From Puccinia triticina (Eukaryota > Basidiomycota > Pucciniomycetes > Pucciniales > Pucciniaceae), in assembly GCF_026914185.1 (NCBI RefSeq), contig NC_070563.1:6593001-6657000 (forward strand): a stretch of DNA of 64,000 bases, given 5' to 3'. The notes beneath the pieces were generated by a model, which was not told where the DNA came from, ran no database searches, and saw nothing but the letters and a program-made list of their open reading frames with translations. Each line of letters starts with the position of its first letter. The stretch's first letter is position 1. Shown here piece by piece: positions 43,394 to 54,298 of the stretch. The position numbers and the translations under genes are program-made.

Positions 43394-43735
43394 TGTTGAA
43401 ATTACTCAGGTGAAAGGAACTGTGTGTTGTGGGATTTGAACCCACAACCTTCTACATTCATGAGAGCTACTCCTATACCACTGACACTACGGGCAAATAG
43501 GTGTTATTGCGGCCCGCAGCGTCACCTGACGTTGCATTTGGGGTTGCGGCCGCAGTGACTGCGCCTACTTGTGCAGTCACGCGGGCTTGCAACAACAGGG
43601 TGACGCTGCATCCCGCAGCAACAGCTACATGCCTGTAGTGTGAGCTAAACACACAGTTGGTCTTACTGGTGATATTTGGATATTAGATCATATATCTTGG
43701 CCACTCAAATGGGGATTGAAGCATATATTCCAACA
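43394..43735 (-). mobile_element. Solo LTR of the tRNA-bearing element, TSD AAAAC/GAAAC
   Basis: TGTTGAAATT ... ATTCCAACA on the plus strand. After removing the MITE 43485-43640 and its 3-bp duplication the unit is 183 bp, identical in length to 40654-40836. Flanks AAAAC and GAAAC (4 of 5 identical) are the probable target duplication. The tRNA-like module spans 43421-43654, interrupted. Confidence 0.8.
43485..43640. mobile_element. CACTA-type MITE, 156 bp, TSD TGA
   Basis: Starts CACTACGGGCAAATAG and ends ATGCCTGTAGTG, with the GCGGCCCGCAGC hairpin next to it, as in the 831-bp elements. Flanked by TGA on both sides (43482-43484, 43641-43643). The insertion point, in tRNA sense, falls right after TAGCTCA, inside the A-box. 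Confidence 0.85.
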
Positions 43736-43771
43736 GAAACTCCACAAGGAGCTTCAAAGACATAATAAGGT

Positions 43772-44085
43772 GGTTGAAAAATTGACTCCCAAAAATTAAT
43801 TTTCCAACTCCCAAACGTCGCGCATGTCCGGAAGACCATATTTCAATGTCCGCACCGGGTTGCCAGGACCCAAAATTGGTCCGGGGTGGTTTTGGAAGTT
43901 GCAAAATTAGTTCTGCTATCCAGAGTGGGAGTCAAAAATTTGAGGGGCTTGATTAATTGACTCCTGATTTTTCAACTTCCGACTCCCAAAATGGGTTTAC
44001 GTCCTGGGGACCCCAAAATGCCGTCCTGCCCGGGTCCCCAGGACCAAAAATTGACACCGGGACTTTTTGGGAGTCAGAAGTCAAA
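43772..44085. repeat. Pair of GACTCCCAAA-ended repeats
   Basis: GAAAAATTGACTCCCAAAAA (43775) opens and AATTGACTCCTGATTTTTCA (about 43954-43973) closes a first unit. A second begins GACTCCCAAAATGGGTTTAC and ends CTTTTTGGGAGTCAGAAG. These are small relatives of the 2-kb inverted repeat at 36683-38660. Confidence 0.6.
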
Positions 44086-44114
44086 AAAAAAATGAAAAGG
44101 GAGTGGGAAATTCA

Positions 44115-44264
44115 GGCCCTGTTTGGAGCCGATATAATTGTGTAATATAATCTGGAATTTTGTGACATCTGATCAAGTTTTGATGAACCTGATCAGATGT
44201 CACATAGGATGTCAGGCAAAAAAACTCATACATTGCCCGGATTACATTGGCTCCAAATGGGGCC
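44115..44264. mobile_element. 150-bp MITE, GGCCCTGTTTGGAGCC ends, TSD TCA
   Basis: Inverted ends GGCCCTGTTTGGAGCC and GGCTCCAAATGGGGCC; TCA at 44112-44114 and 44265-44267. The centre is a hairpin, GACATCTGATCA and TGATCAGATGTC. GGSCCTGTTTGG termini and a 3-bp duplication recall PIF/Harbinger (Tourist-like) MITEs, although the usual duplication is TWA. Confidence 0.7.
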
Positions 44265-44343
44265 TCAATTTCCCAAAAATCCCAGAAAATATAGAAATAT
44301 TCATATCTCCCCACTGGAGCACCCAAACGCCCCCATATTTTTA

Positions 44344-44463
44344 GGGTCAGCCTAAATGCACTCCAAAAAAATCCCAAAAGCACTCCAAAAGTGAGTGTAT
44401 GGAGTGTGCACTCCAATGATTGTTGGAGTACAGACTAGAGTACTCCAAGTCAATTGGAGTGCA
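44344..44463 (+). repeat. Transposon end, GGGTCAGCCTAAATGCACTC family
   Basis: Near-identical to 4504-4623 over 120 bp, then diverges. The other end is not found nearby. Confidence 0.7.
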
Positions 44464-45655
44464 GAACTGGGGACTCAAGACTCTTTGGAGTGCACCAAAA
44501 AGAACTCCAGTGGCCAGGAAATGTAATGAGTGCCCATGAGTCTTGTTTCTTGGTCCTAACACATGAGTCATGTGGGTTTCTTTCATCTTGTTTGTTTTAT
44601 TTCTTCTCTTCTGTTGGTTGTTGTTGTGTTGTGTTTTCTTTTACCTCCTTGTGGTGTTGTTTTGTAGTTAGGGATGTGATGACATGTCACTCCCCATCCT
44701 CCAAGTTTGAGTTCCAACTTGGAGGATGGGACGGCATGGGACTTGCTCTGATCCACAAGGAATTCCATCATCTTTCTGATCCACTGGCAGTATCTCCAGC
44801 ACTTTCCTGATCCTTGGCCAAGTGGCCCGTATCCCTATCATCTTGATCATCACTGGAAGTATCCTGGGCATCCTTTCCTGATTCTTCTCTCATCTTTTCA
44901 TCCACCAAACCCGCCGCCAGTATTCCATCCCCATTGTCTCTCAAAAATCCACCCCCAAAGCTATCACATTTTGATCCTCATCTCATTTGCCGGACCACCA
45001 CAAGGGCAGCCTCAACAGCACCCGCTAATGGAAAACCCCGTCATTTGGAGTTTAGATCTGCAAAGCTGCGCTGAACTACTGACTAAATGTAGCGTAGCCG
45101 CCCACTGTTGCTACAGGTGGCCCTTTAAGACTTGGGCTGAAACAGCACCCAGGCTGGGTGTCCTAGTGACCGTAACGGGTCTTAGGCTGAAACTCAGTAG
45201 CTGTCTTGAGTTCCAGTTCCAGCATGTTTGACCAGACAGGCTTGTTTGGGTGTGGCTTGTTGTTGCACCGTCACCCCACCTGTGCGGGCCTGGCAGGGTT
45301 AACTGGTTACAGCAATGGCAGAAAAGCTGGCCAAAATTTGTGGCTGAAATGATTTCTGCATTTCAGCCACAAGCCTGTACAGGCAGTCAAACCCTGTTTG
45401 GGCGGCTGGTTCCGCTTGACATGGGTGCCAGGCCTGGCCAGGCAAGGGGCAAGGGAGGTAGGAGTAGCAAAGGGCCAGACCGGGTAAAATCACTCCAGGA
45501 ATCCAATGGTGGTGCCCTTGAGGCCCCAAAGTGGAAAACAAAGAAACTAGTTTTTTTCTTCTGATGGCATTCCTGACGTGCAGGAGCCATACAGGCTTTG
45601 AGGCTGAAATCAGCAGTCCAAAAGCTGGTTGCAAGCTTTTCTGCCATTGTTGTAT
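44464..45655. other. No gene recognised
   Basis: Contains a small hairpin around 44690-44725 (CATCCTCCAAGTTTGAG/CCAACTTGGAGGATG). Otherwise unstructured; no protein family recognised. Confidence 0.4.
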
Positions 45656-45807
45656 TTGGAGGACTTCCCGTCACTTTTGAACAGATCTGGAATTTCAGAT
45701 TTCGCAGGGAAATCTGAAATCTGGAACTCTGGATCACTTCGGGGATCTTCGGGGACCTAGACCCTGCGAAATCTGAAATCTGGCCAGTCAGACGGGAAGT
45801 CCTCCAA
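45656..45807. mobile_element. MITE, TTGGAGGACTTCCCGTC ends
   Basis: TTGGAGGACTTCCCGTCA at the left and GACGGGAAGTCCTCCAA at the right, with inner repeats GATTTCGCAGGGAAATCTGA and CCTGCGAAATCTGAAATCTG. Flanks start with TA on both sides (GTAT | ... | TACC), so a TA duplication is possible but not proven. Confidence 0.7.
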
Positions 45808-46022
45808 TACCCAACTCACGCTGCGCTCCTGTAAAGATGGCATGGTTGGGAGTGAGGAGATGAAACCAGTACCAAATGACAGCTGAGGTCCAGAAGTGTC
45901 ATTTGGCTCTGGGGCAGGTCCACAGGAGCTGAGGGGAAGGCTGGCTGAGGCTTAATATCAGACGCGCTTCTTCTCAACTTTGTCCAGCTTCCTCGCCCTC
46001 AGATTTATCTTACCACGTCCCG

Positions 46023-46630
46023 ATGGCCCCAGCAAGATTTCCTTTCTGCTTCCTGCAAACCTATATTCGCAACGTGAAAATATCTCGAACCGGTCAGCAG
46101 TCAAGGAAGAATTCGTATCCAGTCAAGCCAAACCCGACTCGGCAGAACTTACTGAACGCAGTTGCTTTTCGAATTTCTACACCGTGTATAGGGATGCCCA
46201 GTTATTCGATCGACTTACAAAAGTTGCTGGATGTAAGTGATTCTCCTTGGTTGATTAATAGCTCCAGAACAGCAACCTTTGACACTCCTGACACATTTAT
46301 AGTGGAAAAGGTCCAACAACACAACCACAAACTAGACAGCGTTTTTCACTTTCGGAGAATCGACTTCAAAAAGCGAGCGGTAACCACCTATCTCTGGAAG
46401 CATTTTACCACCGGCGATTGGCGCAGTATAATGCTCTTGAAAATGCTCACTAGATGCTCGAACTTGCCAAAGAAGATGGAGACAAAATCGAGACACTAAT
46501 CCAATGTGCTCACTTTGTCCGATTCCCCGAGTGCGACGCTTCTAAACTGACGGAAGCAGAGATGCTTGCTGCAATTGAGGGTTCCGCTGCTCCCCCCGAA
46601 AAGATACAACACCGGGCTGAACACACCTAG
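46023..46630 (+). pseudogene. Decayed gene of unknown function
   Basis: A first frame runs 46023-46499 (MAPARFPFCFLQTYIRN, LLNAVAFRISTPCIGMPSYS, RRIDFKKRAVTTYL). After a frame change near 46395 a second frame carries on with text of clearly conserved character (EAFYHRRLAQYNALENAH, a TAG stop, then MLELAKEDGDKIETLIQCAH, FVRFPECDASKLTEAEMLAA) to the stop at 46630. Frameshift plus internal stop suggest a pseudogene; an intron spanning the frame change but not the TAG is possible. Helical C-terminus, perhaps a mitochondrial protein given the basic N-terminus; family not recognised. Confidence 0.5.
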
Positions 46631-47074
46631 TGGCCTATCCGATACCGTCTAGCAAGGTTTCCATGCATGTAAGGTGTAGTTGCATATTAATTGATTGGAA
46701 AATTTTGGTGATGCCCTCTCACCTCAGAAGCGACATCGGAAGAAGATTGTGATTCGCGTTTGTTTCGCAGGACAAATCTCTCCCATCATTTCGGAGCTCA
46801 GAAACTCTCCCCTTAGCTTTGGACAACCCTTTGCCTCGACTTCTTGACTCTTGGCAATCACACTGCTCTGCTGCTTTCATCAAATTCCCTTGCTCTTCTC
46901 TTGTCATCCGCGCTACCATCCTCTCTCCATCAAATAGTTTTGCTCTGTTCTCACCCCCTTGTTCATTTATTTCATTAATCTCGAAACAACTCATTTTTCT
47001 TCTGTCATTCGATTGATCAACATGCTCACCCTGTGTTGTTAGTAACAAAAAAAAATCCCTTTGTGGGGTTCAAA

Positions 47075-47294
47075 ATGTCTCCAGACCAGAACAGGATGGC
47101 TCGCTTCAGCTTTGTGAGTACACCGAATCAGCCCTGAAAACCCTGAAAGTAATTCACCTGTGGATACGCGTCAAGTGATGTTGTGGTGGTTCTTAACTTA
47201 ACCAACTCCCTCTCTTTGTGGTGATGCTGTCCCACAGGTACATACCTTCACCTCCCGCACCGAGGGGACACCAAACGTCGAGGCGGCACAATGA
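47075..47294 (+). CDS. Possible 31-aa microprotein gene, two exons
   Basis: Exons 47075-47113 (MSPDQNRMARFSF) and 47238-47294 (VHTFTSRTEGTPNVEAAQ, stop) are joined by a clean GTGAGT...CCCACAG intron in phase 0. No homologue recalled. Support is only splice consensus plus an open frame, so it could also be the start of a longer, unrecognised gene. Confidence 0.3.
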
Positions 47295-48903
47295 GATACA
47301 TACCCCCCGGAAATAGCCTTACCCCCGTCTACCCGCGAGAACCTTATATGTTTGTGCGTTCACCATCCTTTCAGATCCTTTCACCACCTTTCGGCTTTGT
47401 CACCTGCCGCAAGAATAACTGTACATCCAAATATTGACATCCCCTTTCCGTCCCCGTTATTCCTCCGAGTAAGCAGGGTATGTGATCTAAGCTGCTAGCT
47501 GCTTAGTTAATCCATGCATATCCTACATGAACATAGCCATACAAAACGGCTCAGCCTGGTTTGTGGGATTTGGGTCGAGTGACGCTCTGCGCGGTCTGCT
47601 GCATACACCCGAGACTGGAGAACTAACGCTTCTTGGTGCGTGCGCATGGTACGCTAGATTACCAGAGGCGACTTCCAGTCGGAGTTCGCGTACACTATCG
47701 TCTAACGCTTGCGGTAACCTGATGTGCTCGCTGGTTTCATTTTTCGGCAACCCTTGCCGGGTGATTGCTAGTACTACTTTGTCAGGCGGGGCCACGGCCA
47801 AGACCGCACTATGCAAACAGTCACAAATCTCGCGGCACCGGGTTCGACAATTGTATTCAGGGTTTGATGTCTGGAGTTTGCGGCGACCGTTCCTTATGTA
47901 TTTACCTCCCTAATCACCACAGGTGAGCCAACCCCTAGCCCCGAGAAGCTAAGCTTTCAGTGGCAAATACAATGCTGTCATCCCTTCGGATGGCAATATC
48001 ACGTTCTCCACTTTATCATCCGGCTCGAATTCAACCTAAAATCCGTAAGTGACTCGACTTACATGGTGACCCCTGGTACAAAAAGGGATAGGCCGATCGG
48101 AGAATTCAATACATCCTGTGGATGCCACTGAGGGGATGGGGTCCTGGCGGGACATCCTCAAGCATGACATCATTCTTGAGAATGTGGTGTCGCCTTTTTT
48201 ACGCTTATTTGGTATTTGGCTGGTTTGGAGAAGCTTTCAGTATCAAACGGCAATAATGACTTGACGGTTCTGTTTGGACACGCCTACAATTTCACCTCAG
48301 TTCTCGGGCCAGAAAGGCCGCATTCTTGTGCACCTTCGGAGGCGACACGCGTAAATGTTTACATAAGTCGAATTCAGAGGGCGAGTCTGGTCGATCTCGC
48401 TGAAGCTTAGCCAAGTTGGCAAGAAGACCTACAGTTTATCATTTGGTCGTATACATACATATTCACGTTTATTTCTGACTGACCTACCCCTATCTACCGA
48501 TATACCTCATACTAAACAAACTACCCGGGAGTGATTTGCGTCAGCATAGTTTCGTATGAGTTTTTCGCTGAGACTTGACCAAGCATTTCTGCGTTATTGT
48601 ACATGTTCTGACGATTTAATTTTTCTTTTGTGTATGAACTTGCCCCATAAAGTCTGCGCATCGCAAGAGGATGAGAGAGCGAGGAAGAATCTAAGAAGGC
48701 TGGCGCTATAAGAGTAGAGACCTGCCGCCAATCCCCCTCGGGCCCTCCTCCCGCACCACTCCCCATCGTAAATATAATAGTCCATTGTCTGTGGCAAAGA
48801 TTGAAAAGATCTCAGTCACCCATCTTCCCATCTCAACCTTTTTGGTCAAGGCAGAAATTAGTATTTCATAAGCATATCGTCCTGCTCCAACCTTTATCTA
48901 AAC
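47295..48903. other. Possible decayed coding sequence; no model
   Basis: Patches of protein-like plus-strand text exist (about 47815-47872, QTVTNLAAPGSTIVFRV; about 47958-48040, FSGKYNAVIPSDGNITFSTL) but stops intervene and no splice chain links them. Possibly an eroded secreted-protein gene. Not annotated as a gene. Confidence 0.3.
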
Positions 48904-51189
48904 ATGACATCCCACGCCACCGAACCTCATAATTCGAAGTGCGTCACCTTTGATCTTTTGGACTTGAGGAAAACTTCCACATTTCGATTTGGATTAATCC
49001 GCCTTAGGCTAAAGTTTATGTCCCTTGATTATTTAAAGGCTTCCAATTACTGATCTTCCCGAAGTGGGCCATACTGTGGATTACGAAGACACTCCACGCT
49101 CAGAAGGAAGTCGTCGACGCTATGTTGGCAATTCCCATCCCGCCGAAGGTGGGGGTTTAGTTTTGAGCTTCAAAAGTTTGACACGAGTTTTTTGGGCGTA
49201 AGTTGAGGAAACCAGGTAGTTCTTATGTTGAAGATCTCTGATATTGAGCTAACGTTCTGGTCGTTGGGCTTGATCTTCAGTGAATTTTTCGGGACTGCGA
49301 TCCTCACATTATTCGGTACCTTTCATATTTCCTAGTCTTTCCTCCATAATATCTGATTTATGAACGATAATCAAATGTGGCAATCTTATTTCCCCTCTGA
49401 ATTGACTAGGCACTGCCGCAAACAACCAGGTGGCCCTTAGTAATTCTAGCGCGGTCTCAAACGCGCCTGCAGGAAACTATCTTTCTGTCGCCGTAAGTAT
49501 TATAGCACGTCGAGATTTGGGACAATTAGCTGATGCGTTTCCATTCGTTTGATAGTTCGGATGGGCTTTAGCAGTGTAAGTAATAGGTTTGATCAGATTT
49601 CCTGTTTCGATTGATTGATTTTAAAAAAATCATACCGGATAGAATGCTGGGCGTGTACGTCTCAGGAGGAGTCAGTGGCGGGCATGTAAGTTTTGAGGAG
49701 ATGCAGCTATCCTCTGTTCTATATAATCCTCAAAAGAGTTACTTCTCTCCTAGATAAACCCTGCAATCACGCTTGCAATGGCAATCTTTCGCGGCTTGTG
49801 AGTCTTGGATCAGTCAATACTTGACAAAGACCATAATAGCTAACACATCCTCATCTCCCAGCTCTTGGAAAAAAGTGTACGTCGAGGACCAACTCAAAGG
49901 ATTTGAAGTTTTTCGTTAACTCTTCTGTCTTGATAGTCCAATCTACTGGGCCGCACAGTTGACCGGTTCTGTGACGGGTGCAGCGTGAGTAATCCTTTCT
50001 ATGCTCCCTGTGGCCTGATCTCGAAGTACTGATAAAGACCTTATCATTTAAGTTTGGTTTGTGAGTAGCTAGAGCCGCACTTTCACGAAGAAACTCTTCA
50101 CTAATAAGCAACGCGATCCATAGACTGGAATTACAGGCATGCTATCGATTTATTTGAAGGTGGCGGCGGTGCCCGAACGATTGAAAAGACTGGGGCATTA
50201 TTTTTTACCAGTCCGTTGATTCCCCTCTTGCATATCTAAAATATCAAGGCGATATTTTACTGACAACATCCGATCTTTTGTTTTTAGACCCGTTGAGTTT
50301 TGCAAATGAAACTATCACGATACCCTTGTGGTCATTGAAATTCCCGTTGACCCTGCTTGCTTGAACAGGCTGCCTTACGTTTCCAACTTTAACTGCTTCT
50401 ACAACGAATTCTTGATGACAGCGATCCTCATGATTTTTGTGTAAGCCTGACCCGGGCTGAACTTGCGTAAACTTGCTGCCAGACCCTAATGGTATTTTTA
50501 CGAGCAGCGTGGCCGTTGGTGATGAGGGCAATACGGCCCCTCCAAAGAACATGGGCCCACTCGTTATCTTTTGGGTCGTATTTGGATTAGCTTCTACTTT
50601 AGGAATGCAGGTAAGCTCACACATCATAACCGATTATCTCTCTTTTAAGATGAACTGGAACTGGACTTTGCTAACTCCACCGATCGGTCCAGACTTCCTT
50701 CTCCCTGAACCCAGTACGGTAGGTCAACGTCGATGGTGGCTAAGATGGTATTCGGGCGCTGGAATGCTGACTGTTCTTATTCGGGCCATCAAATAGTGAT
50801 TTAGGTCCCAGACTAGTCACCTGGTTCGCGGGATATGGATACCATGTGTGGTCCATTCGGTCTCAGTAAGCAAAATCTTAATTGGAACTGTGGGGAGCTG
50901 GTGCTGATTTACGGGATCTTCTATAGCTATTGGTTCACCGTGGCTATCCTGGGGCCAGTGTGGTAAGCCGAAAATGTTTTCAACATATGATTTCTGCTTG
51001 GATTGATGTTCCTTTGACTCCAGCGGTGCTATCGTTGGAGCTTTCATCTACGATTTCTTCATCGCAACCCATCAAGTTACCTGTGCGCTCCATGGCCACA
51101 ACTCTGGGCCATCGTTTCTGTCGAAAATCTTCCCCGCCAAGCGCAACCGACAAGAGCAACTGAACGGATTGGAATCCGGACAAGCCTGA
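48904..51189 (+). CDS. Aquaglyceroporin (MIP family), 17 exons
   Basis: Exons: 48904-48938, 49039-49197, 49281-49315, 49410-49492, 49556-49575, 49643-49685, 49754-49797, 49862-49876, 49937-49984, 50053-50060, 50124-50214, 50369-50440, 50508-50610, 50693-50718, 50797-50865, 50927-50962, 51024-51189. The total of 1053 nt closes in frame (350 aa). It is a membrane channel for water, glycerol or other small solutes. TM1 is AEFFGTAILTLFGTAANNQV; loop B is SGGHINPAITLAMAIF with a canonical NPA box; TM3 starts KVPIYWAAQLTGSVTGA. The Glp-type loop HAIDLFEGGGGARTI follows, then LMTAILMIFVVVAVGD. The second box reads SLNPVRDLGPRLVTWFAGYG, so NPA is replaced by NPV, with the D after R (NPxRD) typical of glycerol-permeable members. 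TM6 is GAIVGAFIYDFFI. Exon 10 is an 8-nt micro-exon. N- and C-termini are hydrophilic. The NPV box may alter selectivity (inference). Confidence 0.93.
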
Positions 51190-52285
51190 GTTCAACTGAA
51201 CAAGGCCCACTTGAGCTTACTTCTTTTGATCCTGAGAATGAGAAAATCCAATAAAAGAAATTGTTTAAGTATCCAACAAATTCAGCAACTTCTGTCCCGA
51301 AGAGATGTTCAACCCCAATACCGTCTTGTCGTTTCTCCATGTTACTCGTTCTCATTCCTGTTTGCTCGATTTTCCAATAGTTTCCTTCTTGAAATTGTCC
51401 TCCTCCAGCGTCTCAATCAATCAAGTAGCTGTAATCTCGATACCAAGGAAAGCCAAAGGCATCATCAATGTGCGCTGGTGTTGACAGAAATGATAAAATG
51501 CAACTTCAAAAAAGGGTATCGCATGATTCATGTGGAGGGAGATATCAACATTGAAACTACTTTGACGTATAGGGGTAGCTGAGTAAATGGGGGCGCCCTG
51601 GGGCCCCTGTGAGGAAGGCTTCCTAAAAGTAAGCGGGGCCGTTTGGAACAGATCCATACATATTTACGTAGCCTGACATAAACATCAGCTTTCCCCGAGG
51701 TGTTCCGTTACCGGATCTTACCGGATACACACCTTTGGTCTCACATACTGTATGAACTCGACGATAAACTCGATAGATTAGAATACTTTTTTCAAGTGAG
51801 GTTTTATCAAATGATTTTGTTCAAGTGATTCATAAACGTATGGACGACAATTTCGAGGAGACTCCGGAGGATGTAGGAGATAAGAGAGATAGGGCCCAAG
51901 CCCCGCTTCACTTGAAACAAAAGTATGCAGTAAAACCAACTAGGCGAAAGGTTCCACATCGACTAACTCCAAAATTGTCCACTTTCGAGAATATTATGAA
52001 ACTCGATTTTGAAGTTTTTCGAGTTATTGTAACACTGATAACAATCATGATTCAAAAATAAACAAGGGTCCAGGAGGAGGCGTTAGCGCCTATGTAGTCT
52101 AGGTGCTAATGGCGCCGGCTACAAAATAAACACTGGGTCTCCGAGAAAGCCACCAGTGCTTTGTGATTTGGGTACAACGTAGAAATTGGAACAGAGTTCT
52201 GGATTTACTGTCGTCACTTCTAGTGCTACAAATGGATATAAGGGGGGCATCAATCAGAAGAAAATACAATATCGGCTAGCAATCA
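51190..52285. other. No gene recognised
   Basis: Intergenic space between convergent aquaporin and wall-protein genes; short open frames only. Confidence 0.4.
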
Positions 52286-54298
52286 TTAGGCTATGAAAGC
52301 AAGAATGGTGGCCAAAGCCGAGGCTGCAAAGAGACTGCTCTGGCCCTGTTGGTATAAAGACGAGCCGCTGTTTTCCTGAGTAGAATAATACACAAAATCG
52401 AGGCCGGATTGTCAGTTAACAGATAATGAATGAGGAATGAAGGATGGATTTACCTTAGCATGGGCAGAGGGAGACTCTTTATGGGGCTGGTTAGGGAGTG
52501 GGCTAGTTTCGGAATCCTTTCCCTTCGAGGCATCCTGCTTCTTGGGGTCAGCGTCAGCCGAATCGTCGCTGTCATGGAACGCATCGTGCATGGGTTTGAT
52601 CGCATGGGTTTCGGTCGTCTGTGGAGTGCTAGCGGGTCCCACGGAGTCGGAGTGACCGTCTTTCTTGCTGTCTACCGATGCACTAGCCGAGGATGTGTGA
52701 GAAGAGCTCTCCGGATCACTGGACGCCGACGCTGGTTTGCCAATGTTCACTTGAAGTTTCTTAGGGGACACTCCCTCGGCCCCCGGGTTGGACGAGGCTG
52801 AAGCGTCGGTGGATTTTGGAGAGGCGTCGGAGTGACTTTGTGCTCCATCGGAGTGTGAAGCTGCGCTTGGCTTGCTGAGGCTCACATCGACAGTCTTGGC
52901 GGTTGTTGAACCCAAGTCCTTCGTGCCGTGCGCGGCATCACTTGAAGCCATAGGTGCCGCCGAGTTTTCGTGAGACGTGGCGGATGTTGGACTGGCCTTG
53001 TCCACATTAATATCAATTGCCTTGAGGTTGGGCGTGTCGGATCCTTTGGGAGTCTTGACGGTAACATCGACTCCCTTAGAGGCCGTATCAGACACTTTTT
53101 CGGCGCTGGGTGGATGAGATTGTACAACTGCAGAAGCAGCTTTTGAGTCTTCGGGTGCTGCGTTTGGTTTGATAGCCTAATTGTGAATTGAGAAATTCGT
53201 TAGTGGGTGAGATCTCAGATTCATGAATAGCATCTGAATCTGAAGAGCTAGTCCGCACCTTTGGCGTTTCAGTTTGAGCACCCGCTGCTTTGGAGGCAGA
53301 GCTTCCGTGTGCACCCAATTCATCCGGGGCGGTATTCGTTGTGAGCACCTCGTTGCTCACTTTGCTAGTGACTACTGTGGTAGTGCCTGCAGGAGTATCG
53401 CCAGATTTTGGTGCCACCGGGGAGGTTCCTGAGACTTTCTGGGCCGAATTACCCTTGCTGACAGTCGATTCATTCGATGTTGTGTTGGTGTGGACGACTT
53501 CGTTGGCAATTCTATTGGTCGTCACAATCGGAGCCGCTTTGGCGGTGGGCGCATCAGCCGCCTTTGGGGCGGGTGAATCAGTTTTCGGGGCCGGCGCATC
53601 AGCGGGCTTCGGAGAGGGGGAATCCGCAGCCTTCAGGGCGGGGGAATCCGCAGTTTTCGGGGCCGGTGCATCCACGGCTTTCGCGGCCGGTGCGTGATCA
53701 GCGGACTTCGGTGCGGGTACATCGGCAGCTTTGGCAATCGACTCGTCGGCAGTTTTGGGGGCGGGTGAATCGGCGGCTTTGGGGGCGGGTGTATGATCAG
53801 CGGACTTCGGTGAGGATGCATCAGCGGCTTTCAGCACAGGCGCATCGGCAGATTTCGGCGTGAGTGGCCCTTCAGCAGCCTTTGGGGTTGATGTCCCGTC
53901 GGCGGCTTTGGGAGCAGAGGAGCTCTCGGTAGACTTCGGGGCAGAGGATCCCTCGACAGCTTTAGGGGCAGATGAGCCCTCGGCGGTTTTCGGGGCGTCG
54001 GCCGACGAGTGGGAAGTGGACTTGGATTCATCAGATGATGCGTCATTCGGCTTGACCTGAGCAGCGCTCATTGCATCTGCTGGGGCCGGACCAGTGTTGG
54101 ATCTTTGTGCTAGTGCCTACGGTGAGAAATTTCAGAGGCTGTTAGCGATACGCCACACATGATGATGTGGGTGCAAAGAGCAAGGGAGATTCTACTGACT
54201 CTGGATGAAAATCTGGTCGGGTGGCGTAAGCCGGGCGCAGCAGCGCTAACGGCCAGTTGAACAAATGCGGAGAGAACTAGGATGTTCTTGAGGGCCAT
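52286..54298 (-). CDS. Secreted, probably GPI-anchored Ala/Pro/Lys/Ser-rich repeat protein
   Basis: Four exons, all phase 0: 54298-54200, 54116-53259, 53176-52454, 52375-52286; 1770 nt, 589 aa. N-terminal signal peptide MALKNILVLSAFVQLAVSAA. Residues about 75-200 are tandem 9-12 residue units of the type APKAADxPAPKTADxP and SSAPKxxEG. The later part is Ser/Asp/Lys-rich (SDSADADPKKQDASKG) with two VxVxxPKxSDTPNLKAIDINVDK-like phrases. The last, separate exon encodes ENSGSSLYQQGQSSLF then a hydrophobic AASALATILAFIA end, a standard GPI-attachment signal (small omega residues NSGSS, spacer, hydrophobic tail). No Cys in the mature repeat region. Probably a cell-wall or surface mucin-like protein; repeats would allow length variation. 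Confidence 0.88.

Noticed and set aside
43421..43654. tRNA gene with a 159-bp intron
   Set aside because: The interruption has transposon ends, a hairpin and a TGA duplication, and sits in the A-box, not one base 3' of the anticodon where tRNA introns lie.
47527..47913. 128-codon plus-strand frame, with a 97-codon frame on the opposite strand
   Set aside because: Neither has recognisable features or supporting splice context; likely chance frames in GC-balanced DNA or an eroded gene.
53290..53863. Plus-strand 135- and 128-codon frames opposite the GPI protein
   Set aside because: By-product of the repeat on the other strand; the minus-strand model has a signal peptide, GPI signal and phase-0 introns.
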